Shown here in pieces: positions 1 through 9,181 of a stretch of 64,000 nt of DNA. Both the position numbers and the translations under genes were made by a program. Positions within the stretch are counted from its first letter, which is position 1, and each line of letters opens with the position of its first letter. The notes under the pieces are model-generated. The model saw only the letters and a program-made list of their open reading frames with translations, searched no databases and was not told where the DNA came from. This DNA is from Oceanobacillus sojae (GTDB taxonomy: Bacteria > Bacillota > Bacilli > Bacillales > Amphibacillaceae): positions 1,162,177-1,226,176 of the forward strand of contig NZ_LT727812.1 of the NCBI RefSeq assembly GCF_900162665.1, written 5' to 3'.

Positions 1-462
1 TGGACCGACAGCAGGTGCGAAGATAATAGCAATACCGATGACTCCCATTGCTCCTCCGCGTTTTTCAACCGGGAACAGTGCCAACACAACTGTTGTCAGC
101 AATGGCATTATAATTCCTGCCCCGATTGCCTGAATTACCCGGCCAGTCATTAATATGGTGAAATCTGGTGCAATACCACATATTAAGGTACCAGCAGCAA
201 ATAGGCTTATCGCTGTTAAAAACAGCTGCCTTGTTGAAAATTTCTCCATTAAAAATGCTGTTACCGGGATAAGTACACCGTTAACCAGCATAAATCCGGT
301 CGTAATCCATTGTGCTGTACTCTCCACAATATCTAAATCCTCCATAATGGAAGGCAAAGCCACATTCATTAACGTCTGATTCAAGAGCGATACAAACGCG
401 CCCATAATAATAACAGCAAGAATAGGCCCCTTTTTTATATTCTTCATTGTTGATTCAGCCAT
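1..462 (-). CDS. DHA2-type MFS multidrug transporter, N-terminal part
   Basis: The frame is open to the left edge, so only the first 154 codons are visible. The protein begins MAESTMKNIKKGPILAVI and has the first membrane helices of a drug/proton antiporter of the EmrB/LmrB kind, including LMNVALPSIMEDL in helix 1 and GRVIQAIGAGIIMPL in the helix 4 region. The ATG follows GGAGATGAAAGGAACT. A TetR gene lies 166 bp upstream on the same strand and is the likely local repressor, an arrangement like B. subtilis ycnC-ycnB. The substrate is unknown. Confidence 0.85.
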   Translation of the reverse strand, partial: MAESTMKNIKKGPILAVIIMGAFVSLLNQTLMNVALPSIMEDLDIVESTAQWITTGFMLVNGVLIPVTAFLMEKFSTRQLFLTAISLFAAGTLICGIAPDFTILMTGRVIQAIGAGIIMPLLTTVVLALFPVEKRGGAMGVIGIAIIFAPAVGP

Positions 463-628
463 AGTTCCTTTCATCTCCTATTTCTTCTATATATTTATTT
501 CTCTGATAATCTCACCATTGATGGTGGTGTTACTCTTATTTAAATTCATCTTTATCATTCAAGAAAAAAAGAATGTTCAAAATCACATTCCCATCCGCCA
601 GGCTTACATATTTCAGCTCTATAAGCTG

Positions 629-1516
629 TTACGTTGTCTGTAGAGTATTTAAAAATATCTCTATCCGATGAACCAGTGGTTGACACTCCTCTTCCTGAGC
701 TAAAAACAGCAGCAGGGATTTAATCAGGAAAATTTTCGGTTTCTTCTCATAAATCTCTTTTTGCAAAGATTGCATCGCTGAAATATACTCTTCTTTCTCC
801 TCTTCATACAATGCTAATTTTTTAACTTTTTTCTCGAGTTCTTCCAAAAGCTGATTTATTTGTTCTTCTGGAGTTTTCGTTTCTAAATCTGCTTTATAAG
901 CCTCATATTCTTCCATTTTCCAAGGCGTCAAAACCGGCTCAGCGTCTGATGTATGATGAATCATCGTATCCAGTCGTTCTATAACAAAACGGGCTACACT
1001 TTCAAAATCAAGCTCCTTGTGATCACGGAAAATCAGTGAGATATATTCCTTTAATGTCCCCTGAAGCATCAGTGTAAGATCCCAAATATATGGCTTCACT
1101 TTATTTCCATAGGCTTCAATGAAGCAATCCTTATACCAGTTCATCATGCTGATTCTGATTCTTTTCATGAGCAAAGAAATTTTCGGATTATCATGAGGCG
1201 GTAATGCCGTGAGCAGCATGCTCATATAATCCTTATTTTCACGAATACCGTCAAACTGTACCACAAGCTTTTGAATCAGCTTTTCTTTCGGAGGCAGAGT
1301 TGAATCCAGGCTAATATTTTCAGCCTGCTGCAGCATTTTTCTTTGATTATGGCGGATAACCTGAATCAAGAGTTCTTCCTTGGAATCAAAGAAATTATAT
1401 AACGTTCCTTTGGAAATTCTGCAATCATTAGCGATTTCCTGAACCGAGGTGGCGGAATATCCTTTTTTAGAAAAAAGGTGAATGGCTGCTTGCATAATTT
1501 CTTCTTTTTTGTCCAT
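629..1516 (-). CDS. TetR/AcrR family regulator of the adjacent MFS pump
   Basis: A 295-residue TetR regulator. The N-terminal helix-turn-helix is clear: AAIHLFSKKGYSATSVQEIA, then CRISKGTLYNFFDSKEELL. The C-terminal part is longer than the usual 190-200 residues and ends in a Lys/Glu-rich probable coiled coil (about residues 215-270). I start at MDKKEEIMQ because AGAGGGG lies 8 bases upstream; the frame can be read further upstream but lacks a ribosome binding site there. It is transcribed toward the MFS gene, so it probably represses the pump and itself. A drug-type ligand is inferred from context. Confidence 0.88.
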   Translation of the reverse strand: MDKKEEIMQAAIHLFSKKGYSATSVQEIANDCRISKGTLYNFFDSKEELLIQVIRHNQRKMLQQAENISLDSTLPPKEKLIQKLVVQFDGIRENKDYMSMLLTALPPHDNPKISLLMKRIRISMMNWYKDCFIEAYGNKVKPYIWDLTLMLQGTLKEYISLIFRDHKELDFESVARFVIERLDTMIHHTSDAEPVLTPWKMEEYEAYKADLETKTPEEQINQLLEELEKKVKKLALYEEEKEEYISAMQSLQKEIYEKKPKIFLIKSLLLFLAQEEECQPLVHRIEIFLNTLQTT

Positions 1517-1634
1517 TATTTGTCCCCTCTTTAAAACCCATCCTCTTCCGTTTCGCATCTTCTGATATGAGCCAAGCAGCTGAATGAGTTTACCAATAAT
1601 GCTTTTTCCTTTCGCATGACCGCTAAGTCAAACG

Positions 1635-1698
1635 AGAACTATTAAGTCACTGACATATTATAATTGACTATACGGTTCTTTGTCAACCACCTAGTTCT
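1635..1698 (-). promoter_or_regulatory. Promoter and possible operator of the tetR-MFS unit
   Basis: On the minus strand there is a perfect -35 TTGACA (1681-1686) and a perfect -10 TATAAT (1657-1662), spaced 18. The promoter is enclosed by AGAACTA (1635-1641) and its complement TAGTTCT (1692-1698), with an inner AGTCA/TGACT pair. Such nested dyads are typical of TetR autoregulation. Which dyad is bound is not known. Confidence 0.6.
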
Positions 1699-1853
1699 AT
1701 TAATTAATAAATTCTCAATCTAATCTATTTAAAACCTTTTATCGCACATAGTAAGGCTTAACAGCATCACGTTTTTAAAGCACACTTAATTATGTAATAA
1801 TCGATATAAAAAATGGAAGGTATACTGTTTGTCAGTACCCTTCCCCATAAATT

Positions 1854-2747
1854 TCAAAGTGTTTTCAGTTGTTTACTGTCACGGAGCAGCTCAATAAAAA
1901 TCTCCAAAGCATTCGTTTTGAACGGTGATTTCGTAATTATAGAAAACTCACGCACAAAAGGAAGCCCTTTAATCGGAATAATCTTCAAATCACCATATTT
2001 TACTTCCTTTTGAACAGCCCACTTCGAAAGCAAGGTAATTCCTAATCCAGCAGCAACGGATTCTTTAATAGATTGCGTGCTGCTAAAATGCATCAAGCGG
2101 GAAGGCGTTATGTCGAATCTTTGAAAGAATTTTTCTGTTGCCTCTCTCGTACCCGAACCACGCTCGCGTACTACCCATGTTTCTTTTACTAAATCGCTCA
2201 GATCTATTTCTTCTTTCTTATATAAAAGCTTGTTTTCGGAAGAAGCAACGATGACCATTTCATCTTCTGCAAATTCCTCGATAATAATTTCTTTTCGGTT
2301 AAAATGCCCTTCTACTATTCCTACATCCAACTGATGTGTTGCAACTAGATCTGCAATTTTTGCTGTGTTACCAATAGTTACAGCTGGTTCGATATTCGGG
2401 TATCTCTCCAGCATGTCCGCAATAATTCTTGGAAGAACATATTCTCCAAAAGTGTAGCTTGCTCCAATTGCCAGTGGTCCGTTAGCTCTGTTCACCAGAT
2501 CATCCACTAAGTTTTGCATGGTTGTATATAAGCCTAATATTTCCTTTCCATAGTGATAAACAATTTCTCCGGCTTTATTTAAACGGACGTATTTATTGCT
2601 GCGTTCCAATAAACGCATACCTACACTATCCTCCAATGCACGGATATATTGGCTTACTGCCGGCTGGGTCATATAATGCTCCTCTGCCGCTTTGGAAAAA
2701 CTCTGGTTTTCTGCAACTGTGATAAATATTTGCAAATGATTGTCCAT
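1854..2747 (-). CDS. LysR family transcriptional regulator (CysL/YeiE type)
   Basis: A 297-residue LysR protein with an N-terminal winged helix (MDNHLQIFITVAENQSFSKAAEEHYMTQ split over residues 1-28) and a periplasmic-binding-like effector domain from about residue 90. It is divergent from a YeiH-family transporter, the same pairing as yeiE/yeiH in enterobacteria, where the regulator responds to sulfur metabolism. It therefore probably activates the transporter. B. subtilis CysL is the closest family I can suggest. Ligand unknown. Confidence 0.88.
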   Translation of the reverse strand: MDNHLQIFITVAENQSFSKAAEEHYMTQPAVSQYIRALEDSVGMRLLERSNKYVRLNKAGEIVYHYGKEILGLYTTMQNLVDDLVNRANGPLAIGASYTFGEYVLPRIIADMLERYPNIEPAVTIGNTAKIADLVATHQLDVGIVEGHFNRKEIIIEEFAEDEMVIVASSENKLLYKKEEIDLSDLVKETWVVRERGSGTREATEKFFQRFDITPSRLMHFSSTQSIKESVAAGLGITLLSKWAVQKEVKYGDLKIIPIKGLPFVREFSIITKSPFKTNALEIFIELLRDSKQLKTL

Positions 2748-2799
2748 TCGTTCACCTTCTTCTATCTGCTTTTTTCTATTATAACAATTTACTTATGCT

Positions 2800-2815
2800 A
2801 TTTATTATAATAAAT
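2800..2815. promoter_or_regulatory. Perfect 16-bp palindrome between lysR and the YeiH-type gene
   Basis: ATTTATTATAATAAAT reads the same on both strands and lies in the 119-bp divergent intergenic region. It is a plausible LysR binding site. The AT-richness of the region lowers confidence. Confidence 0.4.
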
Positions 2816-2866
2816 TATTTTTCTTATACATTTATGTTAGCTATGCTATGAAAAGGAGGTGCTTTT

Positions 2867-3895
2867 ATGACTGCACAAGCATCACAACAGAAAAAGCAAA
2901 GTAAGTTAAATACTTCGGGAAAATGGATTGGTGGTATTGTATTCACTTTTTTTATTGCCATGCTTGGATTCCTATTAGCAAAAGTTCCCGGCTTTAACCA
3001 GGTTGGCCAGCTCGCCTGTGCTATTATTATTGCTGTTATTTACAGACAAATTTTCGGTTATCCGGAAGCATTGCGCTCTGGAATTACGTTTTCTTCAAAA
3101 AAGCTGCTGCGCTTAGCTATCATTTTGTATGGATTGAAACTAAATATTGATACCGTTTTTCATGATGGGCTGGGGCTGCTTGTCCGTGATGCTTTTGTTA
3201 TTCTATTTGCAATAGGCGTGATGGTCTGGCTTGGTAAACTATTTAAAGCAGATAAAAACATTACTCTGTTACTTGGAGTTGGTACAGGGGTCTGCGGAGC
3301 TGCTGCAATTGCAGCTGTTGCCCCAATTATAAAAACAAAGGATGAAGATACCGCAATCAGTGTCGGGATTATCGCAATGATGGGAACTGTTTTTGCAATC
3401 GGCTATTCTTTAATACAGCCTTTATTGCCATTAGTGCCCGTGGAATATGGAATTTGGTCGGGAATCAGCTTGCATGAGCTTGCCCATGTAGCTATCGCTG
3501 CAGAGCCGGCTGGAGAGGATGCGTTAGCTGTCGCGCTGCTTGCAAAATTAGGACGCGTATTCTTGCTTGTGCCACTCTGTTTTATTCTTATTTATATAAT
3601 GAAAATCAAAAATAAAGGAGAGCAGGGACAAAATAAAGTGGAATTCCCATGGTTCCTGATTGGTTTTATCCTGATGAGTCTTATTGGAAGTTATGTGGTT
3701 GGAAATATAATTCCTGTCTCCGATAGTGTAATGGAAGGTATTTCTGCCGCAACGACGTGGATCCTGACAGCCGCTATGGTCGGATTAGGCTTGAATGTCA
3801 GCATTAAAGATTTGCGGTCTAAGGCTTTGAAACCGCTGCTGGCAATTACGGTTACATCTATTCTCCTTTCTGTTGCTGCTTATTTTATTATTTAA
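2867..3895 (+). CDS. YeiH-family putative sulfate/sulfite exporter
   Basis: A 342-residue polytopic membrane protein of the YeiH family (PF03601), annotated elsewhere as putative sulfate exporter. About ten hydrophobic helices are visible. Family landmarks include KKLLRLAIILYGLKLN (near residues 75-90), GVGTGVCGAAAIAAVAPII, the SLHELAHVAIAA segment and GLGLNVSIKDLR near the end. AAAAGGAGGTG precedes the ATG. A LysR gene is divergent. Transport of an oxidised sulfur species is inferred from the family and the regulator. Confidence 0.85.
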   Translation: MTAQASQQKKQSKLNTSGKWIGGIVFTFFIAMLGFLLAKVPGFNQVGQLACAIIIAVIYRQIFGYPEALRSGITFSSKKLLRLAIILYGLKLNIDTVFHDGLGLLVRDAFVILFAIGVMVWLGKLFKADKNITLLLGVGTGVCGAAAIAAVAPIIKTKDEDTAISVGIIAMMGTVFAIGYSLIQPLLPLVPVEYGIWSGISLHELAHVAIAAEPAGEDALAVALLAKLGRVFLLVPLCFILIYIMKIKNKGEQGQNKVEFPWFLIGFILMSLIGSYVVGNIIPVSDSVMEGISAATTWILTAAMVGLGLNVSIKDLRSKALKPLLAITVTSILLSVAAYFII

Positions 3896-3952
3896 ATACG
3901 TTATAAAATGTTATGATAAGTGGACAAAATAAAACTATCGGAGGTAACTGAT

Positions 3953-4366
3953 ATGTCCACGGAATTTATACTAATTATTGTTATTATTTTGGGTGGTATC
4001 TACCTGTTAACATTACGAAGCAGAAACAAGCACGTTGATGGACAGGATAAAGAGCGGAAAACTCCAGAAGAAATTCTCCCGGAAGTTCAGCAAAGACTTC
4101 AATCTGGTGAGGATAAAATTAAATTGATTAAGTTTGTACGTATAGAAACCGGACTCGGGTTAAAGGAAGCGAAGGATTTGGTGGAGGGAAACTTTAAAAT
4201 GAATTCTCCCGCTACAGACACAGAGCTTCAGCAAAAAGTGGAAGTAATGCTTCAATCAGGAGACGGACCAATTAAAGCAACAAAATATGTACGTGAGCAA
4301 ACAGGCCTCGGCTTAAAGGAAGCAAAAGACTTTGTAGATCATGTTAGAGAAGAAGCAAATATGTAA
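3953..4366 (+). CDS. Membrane-anchored protein with two L7/L12 C-terminal-like repeats
   Basis: 137 residues. One N-terminal membrane helix (about residues 4-20) is followed by a short basic stretch and two copies of a motif like the helix-turn-helix part of ribosomal protein L7/L12 C-terminal domains: FVRIETGLGLKEAKDLVE (61-78) and YVREQTGLGLKEAKDFVD (112-129). The start is set by GGAGG seven bases before the ATG at 3953; an upstream in-frame ATG has no ribosome binding site. A diverged paralogue lies at 13522-13947. No enzymatic motif is seen. Function unknown; a role in protein contacts at the membrane is only a guess. Confidence 0.8.
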   Translation: MSTEFILIIVIILGGIYLLTLRSRNKHVDGQDKERKTPEEILPEVQQRLQSGEDKIKLIKFVRIETGLGLKEAKDLVEGNFKMNSPATDTELQQKVEVMLQSGDGPIKATKYVREQTGLGLKEAKDFVDHVREEANM

Positions 4367-4380
4367 TCAGGCAGAATAAC

Positions 4381-4418
4381 AAAACAGGGCAGCCCATGTA
4401 GCAGGCTGCCCTGTTTTT
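4381..4418. terminator. Bidirectional intrinsic terminator
   Basis: CAGGGCAGCC and GGCTGCCCTG form a ten-bp stem with a nine-base loop, flanked by A-tract and T-tract. It sits between the converging L7/L12-like gene and the RND pump gene and can serve both. Confidence 0.9.
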
Positions 4419-4423
4419 GTTGA

Positions 4424-7400
4424 TTATTTTAATTCTTTTTTACGGAATTTAGCAAGTACCTCATAAACAATTGGTACAATGACGAGCGTTAACAGTGTAG
4501 AACTTGTTAAACCGCCAATCACCGTGACACCAAGTCCTTTAGAAATCAAGCCGCCGCCTTCAGCTCCAATTGCCAGCGGGATAAGTGCCCCGACTGTCGC
4601 AAGAGCTGTCATCAGAATTGGACGAAGTCTTGTAGAACCAGCTTCCAGCAGTGCTTCTCTGGTAGAAAGCCCCTCCTTCTCCTGATGAATAACACGGTCA
4701 ATTAATACGACGGCATTGGTTACCACAATACCAATCAGCATCAATGCACCTATCATTGCGGAAACACTGAGTGGTTCACCAGCAATCCATAAGGCAACCA
4801 GGCTTCCTATCACTGTGAATGGCAGGGAGAACAGGATTGCAAATGGAGCTAATGCACCGCCAAAGGTAACAACAAGTACAAAGTAAACAATTGCAATTGC
4901 TGCAAGCATGGCAAGCCCCAGCTGCGTAAAGGAATCATTGATTTCCTGTGTTACTCCGCCAAACTCTACTTTCACGCCGCTTGGCAGATCTAGTTTACTA
5001 ACCTGTTCATCTACCTCACTTGACACCGCTCCAGCATCATTTGTCTTTATATCTGCTGTAAGAGATGCATACATTTTACCGTCTCTGCGATCAATCGCAT
5101 CTGGAGATTTTTCTTCTTTTACATCCATTACTTCTCCCACTGAAACCGTCGTTCCTAATGGTGTCTGGATTTCAATATCTGTTAAATCATCTATTGAATT
5201 ATATTCTTTCTCTTCCGTCTCAACATAGACATTAATATCATCGCCATCATGTTTTACCGTAGTAAGAACCGGCGCTTCTCCGGCATTGCTCAAACTCATA
5301 CCAACTTGAGCTGCAGTGAGTCCATATTGACTTAATTTTTCCTGATCAGCTACAAGCGTATACTGATCATATGCTTCTGACATACTGGATTCTGCTTTCT
5401 CCAAATCACTGTTATCTTCCAAAATAGGTAAAACCTGATCCGAAGCGGTTTGGATATCCTCCAAATTATCACCATACACATACAGCTCTAAGCCGCTGCC
5501 CATGCTGGCAAAGTCCATGCTCTTCCATTCGCCATTTTCCGTATCTTCATTCAGTGCATTAATTACCTTGGCAGGCTCCTCACTGAAATTCTCGAAATCA
5601 TCATCATACTCAATAAAGAATAACGCAGAATTATCTCCGCCCATTCCCATCATACTAGTCATTGGATTACCGCCGCCGAGAGAATATTGATAAGTAGTGA
5701 CACCTTCACGGTCACTCAGGAAGCTTTCCGCATTACTTGCAGCTTCTTCTGCTTCTTGTTGTGTTTCTCCCGGTTCAGGACTATACGTAGCCATAATCAT
5801 TTTTTGTTCTTCATCCGGCAGGAAGCTTACGCCAATAACCGGAAGCAGGAATAAACTGAGTACAAGTACGACAACAGCACCACCAAAAGTAACCAGCTTA
5901 TGGTCTAATACCCAATTTAAAATACGCTTATAAAAACGTGCCAATTTATTCGGCTTCTCAGCATGAACACTTTTTTCTTCAAACGTTTTGCTGTTTAATT
6001 TCTTATTATATAAAGAATGGGCAAGCATTGGAACAACTGTCACTGCTACTAATAAGGAAGCAGCGAGCGCAAAAACAACTGCCAGCGCAAACGGCAGGAA
6101 TAGTTCTCCAACTTGACCGCTTACTAAACCTAATGGTAAAAATACTGCTATGGTTACAACAGTAGATGAAAAGATTGGTACAAACATCTGTCTGGTTGCT
6201 TCACGTATTAAATCTTTTCCATGTAATTTTTCATCCGGCAGAGACATTCTCCGGTATATATTTTCCATAACAACAATGGAATCATCAATCACCCGTCCGA
6301 TAGCCACGGTTAAAGCGCCTAACGTTAAGATATTCAGCGTAATATCCATTTGCTGTAACAGGAATAAGGCTATTAATAAGGATAGCGGGATAGAAATGAT
6401 AGAAATCAGAGTCGTTTTAATGCTTCTTAAAAACAATAAAATAATAACGACTGCAAAAATAATCCCAAATAAAGCCTTGCTTAGCATTGTATTTACAGAC
6501 TGTTCAATTGGTTCTCCCTGATCAAACGTGGATGTTACTGTAAGCCCTAAATCATCTTCAAAATTTTCCGATTCAGCTTTCACATCATTTACCACGTCAA
6601 CCGTATTCGCATCCGCACTTTTCACAATTTGAATACCGATAGAATCTTCCCCATTTGTCCGGGAAATAGATTCTGCTTCACCAATAACTTCAATATCTGC
6701 CAGCTCATCCAGCTGTACTGTTGGCATCTCAACCGGGATCTGCTGCCCCGCTTCTGCTTGATCAGGCATGCCACCATCTGCTTCCGCACCTTGAGCAGGG
6801 TCCATCATAGCCTGATCCTGGTCACCCTGTTCCGGCATTCCTTCAGAAGGAGCCATATCCTGCCCGCCGCCTGCTGCATCACCAGATGGTACTGCAGGGA
6901 TTTCCAGCTCCTTTAAATCATCTACTGATGTAATGTCTCCATCAATCACCACATTTTTTACTTCTTTATCAAAAGTGGTTAATCCAAGCGGGAAAGTAAC
7001 ATCAGAGCCTTGGATAAGTTGTTCAACTGTATCCTGATCTAATCCGTATTCATTTAATGCATCTTCATCAAAGACAATATTAACCTGTTTCATCTGCTGC
7101 CCGGTAACCTGAACATCTGAAACTCCATCAATACCCTCTAAAGCCGGAACAACGTCCTGCTCAACACTGTTTGTTAATTCTTCTAATCTGTGTTCATTAT
7201 CACTAATGCTTAAAGCCATGACCGGTAAGGCATTGATACTTAACCTGGAAACCTCAGGGTCTTCTGCTGCTTCAGGCAAAGAAAGGTCAGACAGCGCTTC
7301 ATTCACTTCATCTGTCGCTTTGTCCATGTCCTTATTGAAATCAAATTCTAATTGAACAGAGGATACATTTGCCATAGAAGAGGAAGTAACGTTTTCTATC

Positions 7401-7630
7401 CCTTCTAAATTCTGCACCCGCTGTTCAATCGGTTCTGTTACTTCGTTAACAATTTCATCCGGAGCAGCACCTGGATAAGTTGTTATAACAGAAACATTCG
7501 GAAGCGTAATATCAGGCATTGTTTCCTGTTTCATGTTTAAGCCTGCATACAATCCCGTAACAACTACCATAATGGTAAGAATCCATATGGCAAATTTATT
7601 ATTAAGCGAAAAATTAATAATCTTCTTCAA
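4424..7630 (-). CDS. RND family efflux pump (SwrC/YerP type)
   Basis: A 1068-residue RND pump of the HAE1/AcrB type, close in length to B. subtilis SwrC, which exports surfactin and other amphiphiles. It has one N-terminal membrane helix, two large extracytoplasmic loops, and two blocks of six helices; GRVIDDSIVVMENIYR carries the proton-relay acidic pair. The start is TTG at 7630: AGAAGG lies eight bases upstream, whereas the in-frame GTG at 7639 overlaps that site. An Ala/Gly/Met/Asp-rich insert at about residues 248-297 interrupts the first loop. A TetR gene precedes it on the same strand. Confidence 0.92.
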   Translation of the reverse strand: MKKIINFSLNNKFAIWILTIMVVVTGLYAGLNMKQETMPDITLPNVSVITTYPGAAPDEIVNEVTEPIEQRVQNLEGIENVTSSSMANVSSVQLEFDFNKDMDKATDEVNEALSDLSLPEAAEDPEVSRLSINALPVMALSISDNEHRLEELTNSVEQDVVPALEGIDGVSDVQVTGQQMKQVNIVFDEDALNEYGLDQDTVEQLIQGSDVTFPLGLTTFDKEVKNVVIDGDITSVDDLKELEIPAVPSGDAAGGGQDMAPSEGMPEQGDQDQAMMDPAQGAEADGGMPDQAEAGQQIPVEMPTVQLDELADIEVIGEAESISRTNGEDSIGIQIVKSADANTVDVVNDVKAESENFEDDLGLTVTSTFDQGEPIEQSVNTMLSKALFGIIFAVVIILLFLRSIKTTLISIISIPLSLLIALFLLQQMDITLNILTLGALTVAIGRVIDDSIVVMENIYRRMSLPDEKLHGKDLIREATRQMFVPIFSSTVVTIAVFLPLGLVSGQVGELFLPFALAVVFALAASLLVAVTVVPMLAHSLYNKKLNSKTFEEKSVHAEKPNKLARFYKRILNWVLDHKLVTFGGAVVVLVLSLFLLPVIGVSFLPDEEQKMIMATYSPEPGETQQEAEEAASNAESFLSDREGVTTYQYSLGGGNPMTSMMGMGGDNSALFFIEYDDDFENFSEEPAKVINALNEDTENGEWKSMDFASMGSGLELYVYGDNLEDIQTASDQVLPILEDNSDLEKAESSMSEAYDQYTLVADQEKLSQYGLTAAQVGMSLSNAGEAPVLTTVKHDGDDINVYVETEEKEYNSIDDLTDIEIQTPLGTTVSVGEVMDVKEEKSPDAIDRRDGKMYASLTADIKTNDAGAVSSEVDEQVSKLDLPSGVKVEFGGVTQEINDSFTQLGLAMLAAIAIVYFVLVVTFGGALAPFAILFSLPFTVIGSLVALWIAGEPLSVSAMIGALMLIGIVVTNAVVLIDRVIHQEKEGLSTREALLEAGSTRLRPILMTALATVGALIPLAIGAEGGGLISKGLGVTVIGGLTSSTLLTLVIVPIVYEVLAKFRKKELK

Positions 7631-7752
7631 ATAGTACACCTTCTCGTATAATATGTTTAAAATCTAAACGTTCAAATGACGTCCTGCCAGGTTTTGCAGA
7701 CATAAAAATTTGCAAATGCAATCCAGGCTTATGTTCTTTTAAATTTGTTTAT

Positions 7753-8367
7753 TTACTCTCTATATAACCCCTTTTTAAGTAAATCTATTTCAAACAGGTA
7801 TTTATTCAGAGCATCTTCAAATGTACTCTGTCTGGCAAACTGCTTCATTAAATTTTGAAATGTTACAGCCATCATAATTTCCATTACATGAACAACTTCC
7901 TCATCGTTTGAAATGTTCAGCTTTTCCTTATCAATGCCTGCTATGACCTCTAAAAAAGATTTGCTTATTCCAGTTTCACTAAAATCACTAAATATTTTAT
8001 TTTCCATCTTGTAATCCATATTTAGAAATACATTTCTAAAAAAATCACGATTTTTTTGTACCTGGAATTCTTTTAGCATTCTTTGGAAGGTTTCCGTAAA
8101 GGTTTCAAACAGATCCCCGTTATTTTTCTTCAAAATAGAGATAAATTCCTCACTATTCACCTTCATCTGTTTTTCTAATAAATAATAAAAAGCATCCTCT
8201 TTACCGTCAAAATACTGATAAAAGCTTCCTCTTGGTATATCTGCATTTTTAATAATATTTGAAACAGATGCTTTATTTAAAGGCTTATTAGAGAACTCTT
8301 TTTTAGCTGCTGAAAGTAAATTATTCTGTTTTTCTTTTGGTAAATTAAAAAATGTTTGCCTGGGCAC
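7753..8367 (-). CDS. TetR family regulator of the RND pump
   Basis: 204 residues. The DNA-binding part reads LPKEKQNNLLSAAKKEF, then ASVSNIIKNADIPRGSFYQYF. I choose the GTG at 8367 because AGGAGG lies six bases upstream; longer in-frame starts run through this site and have none of their own. It lies 122 bp upstream of the RND gene on the same strand, so it is the likely repressor of the pump. Its own promoter carries two identical-format dyads (8390-8400 and 8457-8467). Confidence 0.88.
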   Translation of the reverse strand: MPRQTFFNLPKEKQNNLLSAAKKEFSNKPLNKASVSNIIKNADIPRGSFYQYFDGKEDAFYYLLEKQMKVNSEEFISILKKNNGDLFETFTETFQRMLKEFQVQKNRDFFRNVFLNMDYKMENKIFSDFSETGISKSFLEVIAGIDKEKLNISNDEEVVHVMEIMMAVTFQNLMKQFARQSTFEDALNKYLFEIDLLKKGLYRE

Positions 8368-8389
8368 AAACTCCCTCCTATCTAAATAT

Positions 8390-8467
8390 GACACTTTGTC
8401 GCATCTGGACTTGATTAATCTTATATGATAAAGATTTTATTGTCAATTTTAAAAGCGACACATTGTC
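8390..8467 (-). promoter_or_regulatory. tetR-RND promoter with two GACA-N3-TGTC operators
   Basis: On the minus strand: -35 TTGACA (8441-8446), -10 TAAGAT (8418-8423), spacer 17. Two dyads of the same format flank it: GACACTTTGTC (8390-8400) and GACACATTGTC (8457-8467), starting 67 bp apart. One lies downstream of the -10, the other upstream of the -35. This is a plausible autoregulatory layout for the TetR protein. Confidence 0.65.
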
Positions 8468-8583
8468 ACTTCCAAAAAAATACTAACCATCATGGCTCAT
8501 ATAGGAAATATGATATATTTAATGCAGAACTCCGAATCATAATTATTAAGATAGATCACATATTATATAGAGGAGGTGTCGTT

Positions 8584-9003
8584 ATGAAACCAGTGGAAAA
8601 AGTTTACGGCTACATAACAAGACTAAAAGATAATAAAATACAAGTACTTGTTTTTCAGCATTCCAATCCTGAGGCCGGAATACAGATACCTAAAGGAACA
8701 GTAGAAACGGGAGAAGAAATTGATGCTGCCATCATTCGGGAGATGCAAGAAGAAACAGGACTACAAAAGTTTAAAGTTGAAAAATTAATTGCAGAGGACT
8801 GTTGGAAAAATGATGATGGAGCTATTCATAACAGGTTCTTTTACAGGATAAATGTAACTGACGTCCTGGATGAATGGAAGTATCAGCCAACAGGAGGCGA
8901 TGAAGAATCAGGACTGACGTTCCGCTACTTTTGGATTTCTTCTCCAAATGAAGCAGAACTCGTTCGGGGGCATGGAGATTACTTAGATTATATTTTTCAA
9001 TAA
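8584..9003 (+). CDS. Nudix hydrolase
   Basis: 139 residues with a complete Nudix box: GTVETGEEIDAAIIRE then MQEETGL, matching GX5EX7REUXEEXGU with the catalytic REUXEE glutamates present. Start at 8584 is fixed by GAGGAGGTG before the ATG. Members hydrolyse nucleoside diphosphates linked to another group; the substrate cannot be told from sequence. It stands alone, divergent from the TetR gene, and is followed by a terminator. Confidence 0.88.
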   Translation: MKPVEKVYGYITRLKDNKIQVLVFQHSNPEAGIQIPKGTVETGEEIDAAIIREMQEETGLQKFKVEKLIAEDCWKNDDGAIHNRFFYRINVTDVLDEWKYQPTGGDEESGLTFRYFWISSPNEAELVRGHGDYLDYIFQ

Positions 9004-9128
9004 GCTTTATCAATCTATAATTACACACCTGTAGATTCTCTTTCTTTTTCCTATTATTCTTCTTTTCGGCGCAATAGGTCTAAGTATAATACCTTCTCCA
9101 AAATAATGTGATAACTGAAAATACATAA

Positions 9129-9175
9129 GGAAGCCGCTCATTCAAATTATAGGAATGGAGCAGCTTCCTTTTTCT
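9129..9175. terminator. Intrinsic terminator between Nudix and yfmJ-like genes
   Basis: GGAAGC-c-GCTC pairs with GAGC-a-GCTTCC, followed by a T-run on the plus strand. It lies between two converging genes. Confidence 0.8.
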
Positions 9176-9181
9176 ATAAGC

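Noticed and set aside
5697-6521. Long open frames on the plus strand opposite the RND pump
   Set aside because: They are antisense shadows of a clear pump gene, with low-complexity products and no start signals.
8425-8583. Upstream extension of the Nudix gene by 53 codons
   Set aside because: It would translate the TetR promoter and operator; GAGGAGGTG marks the start at 8584.
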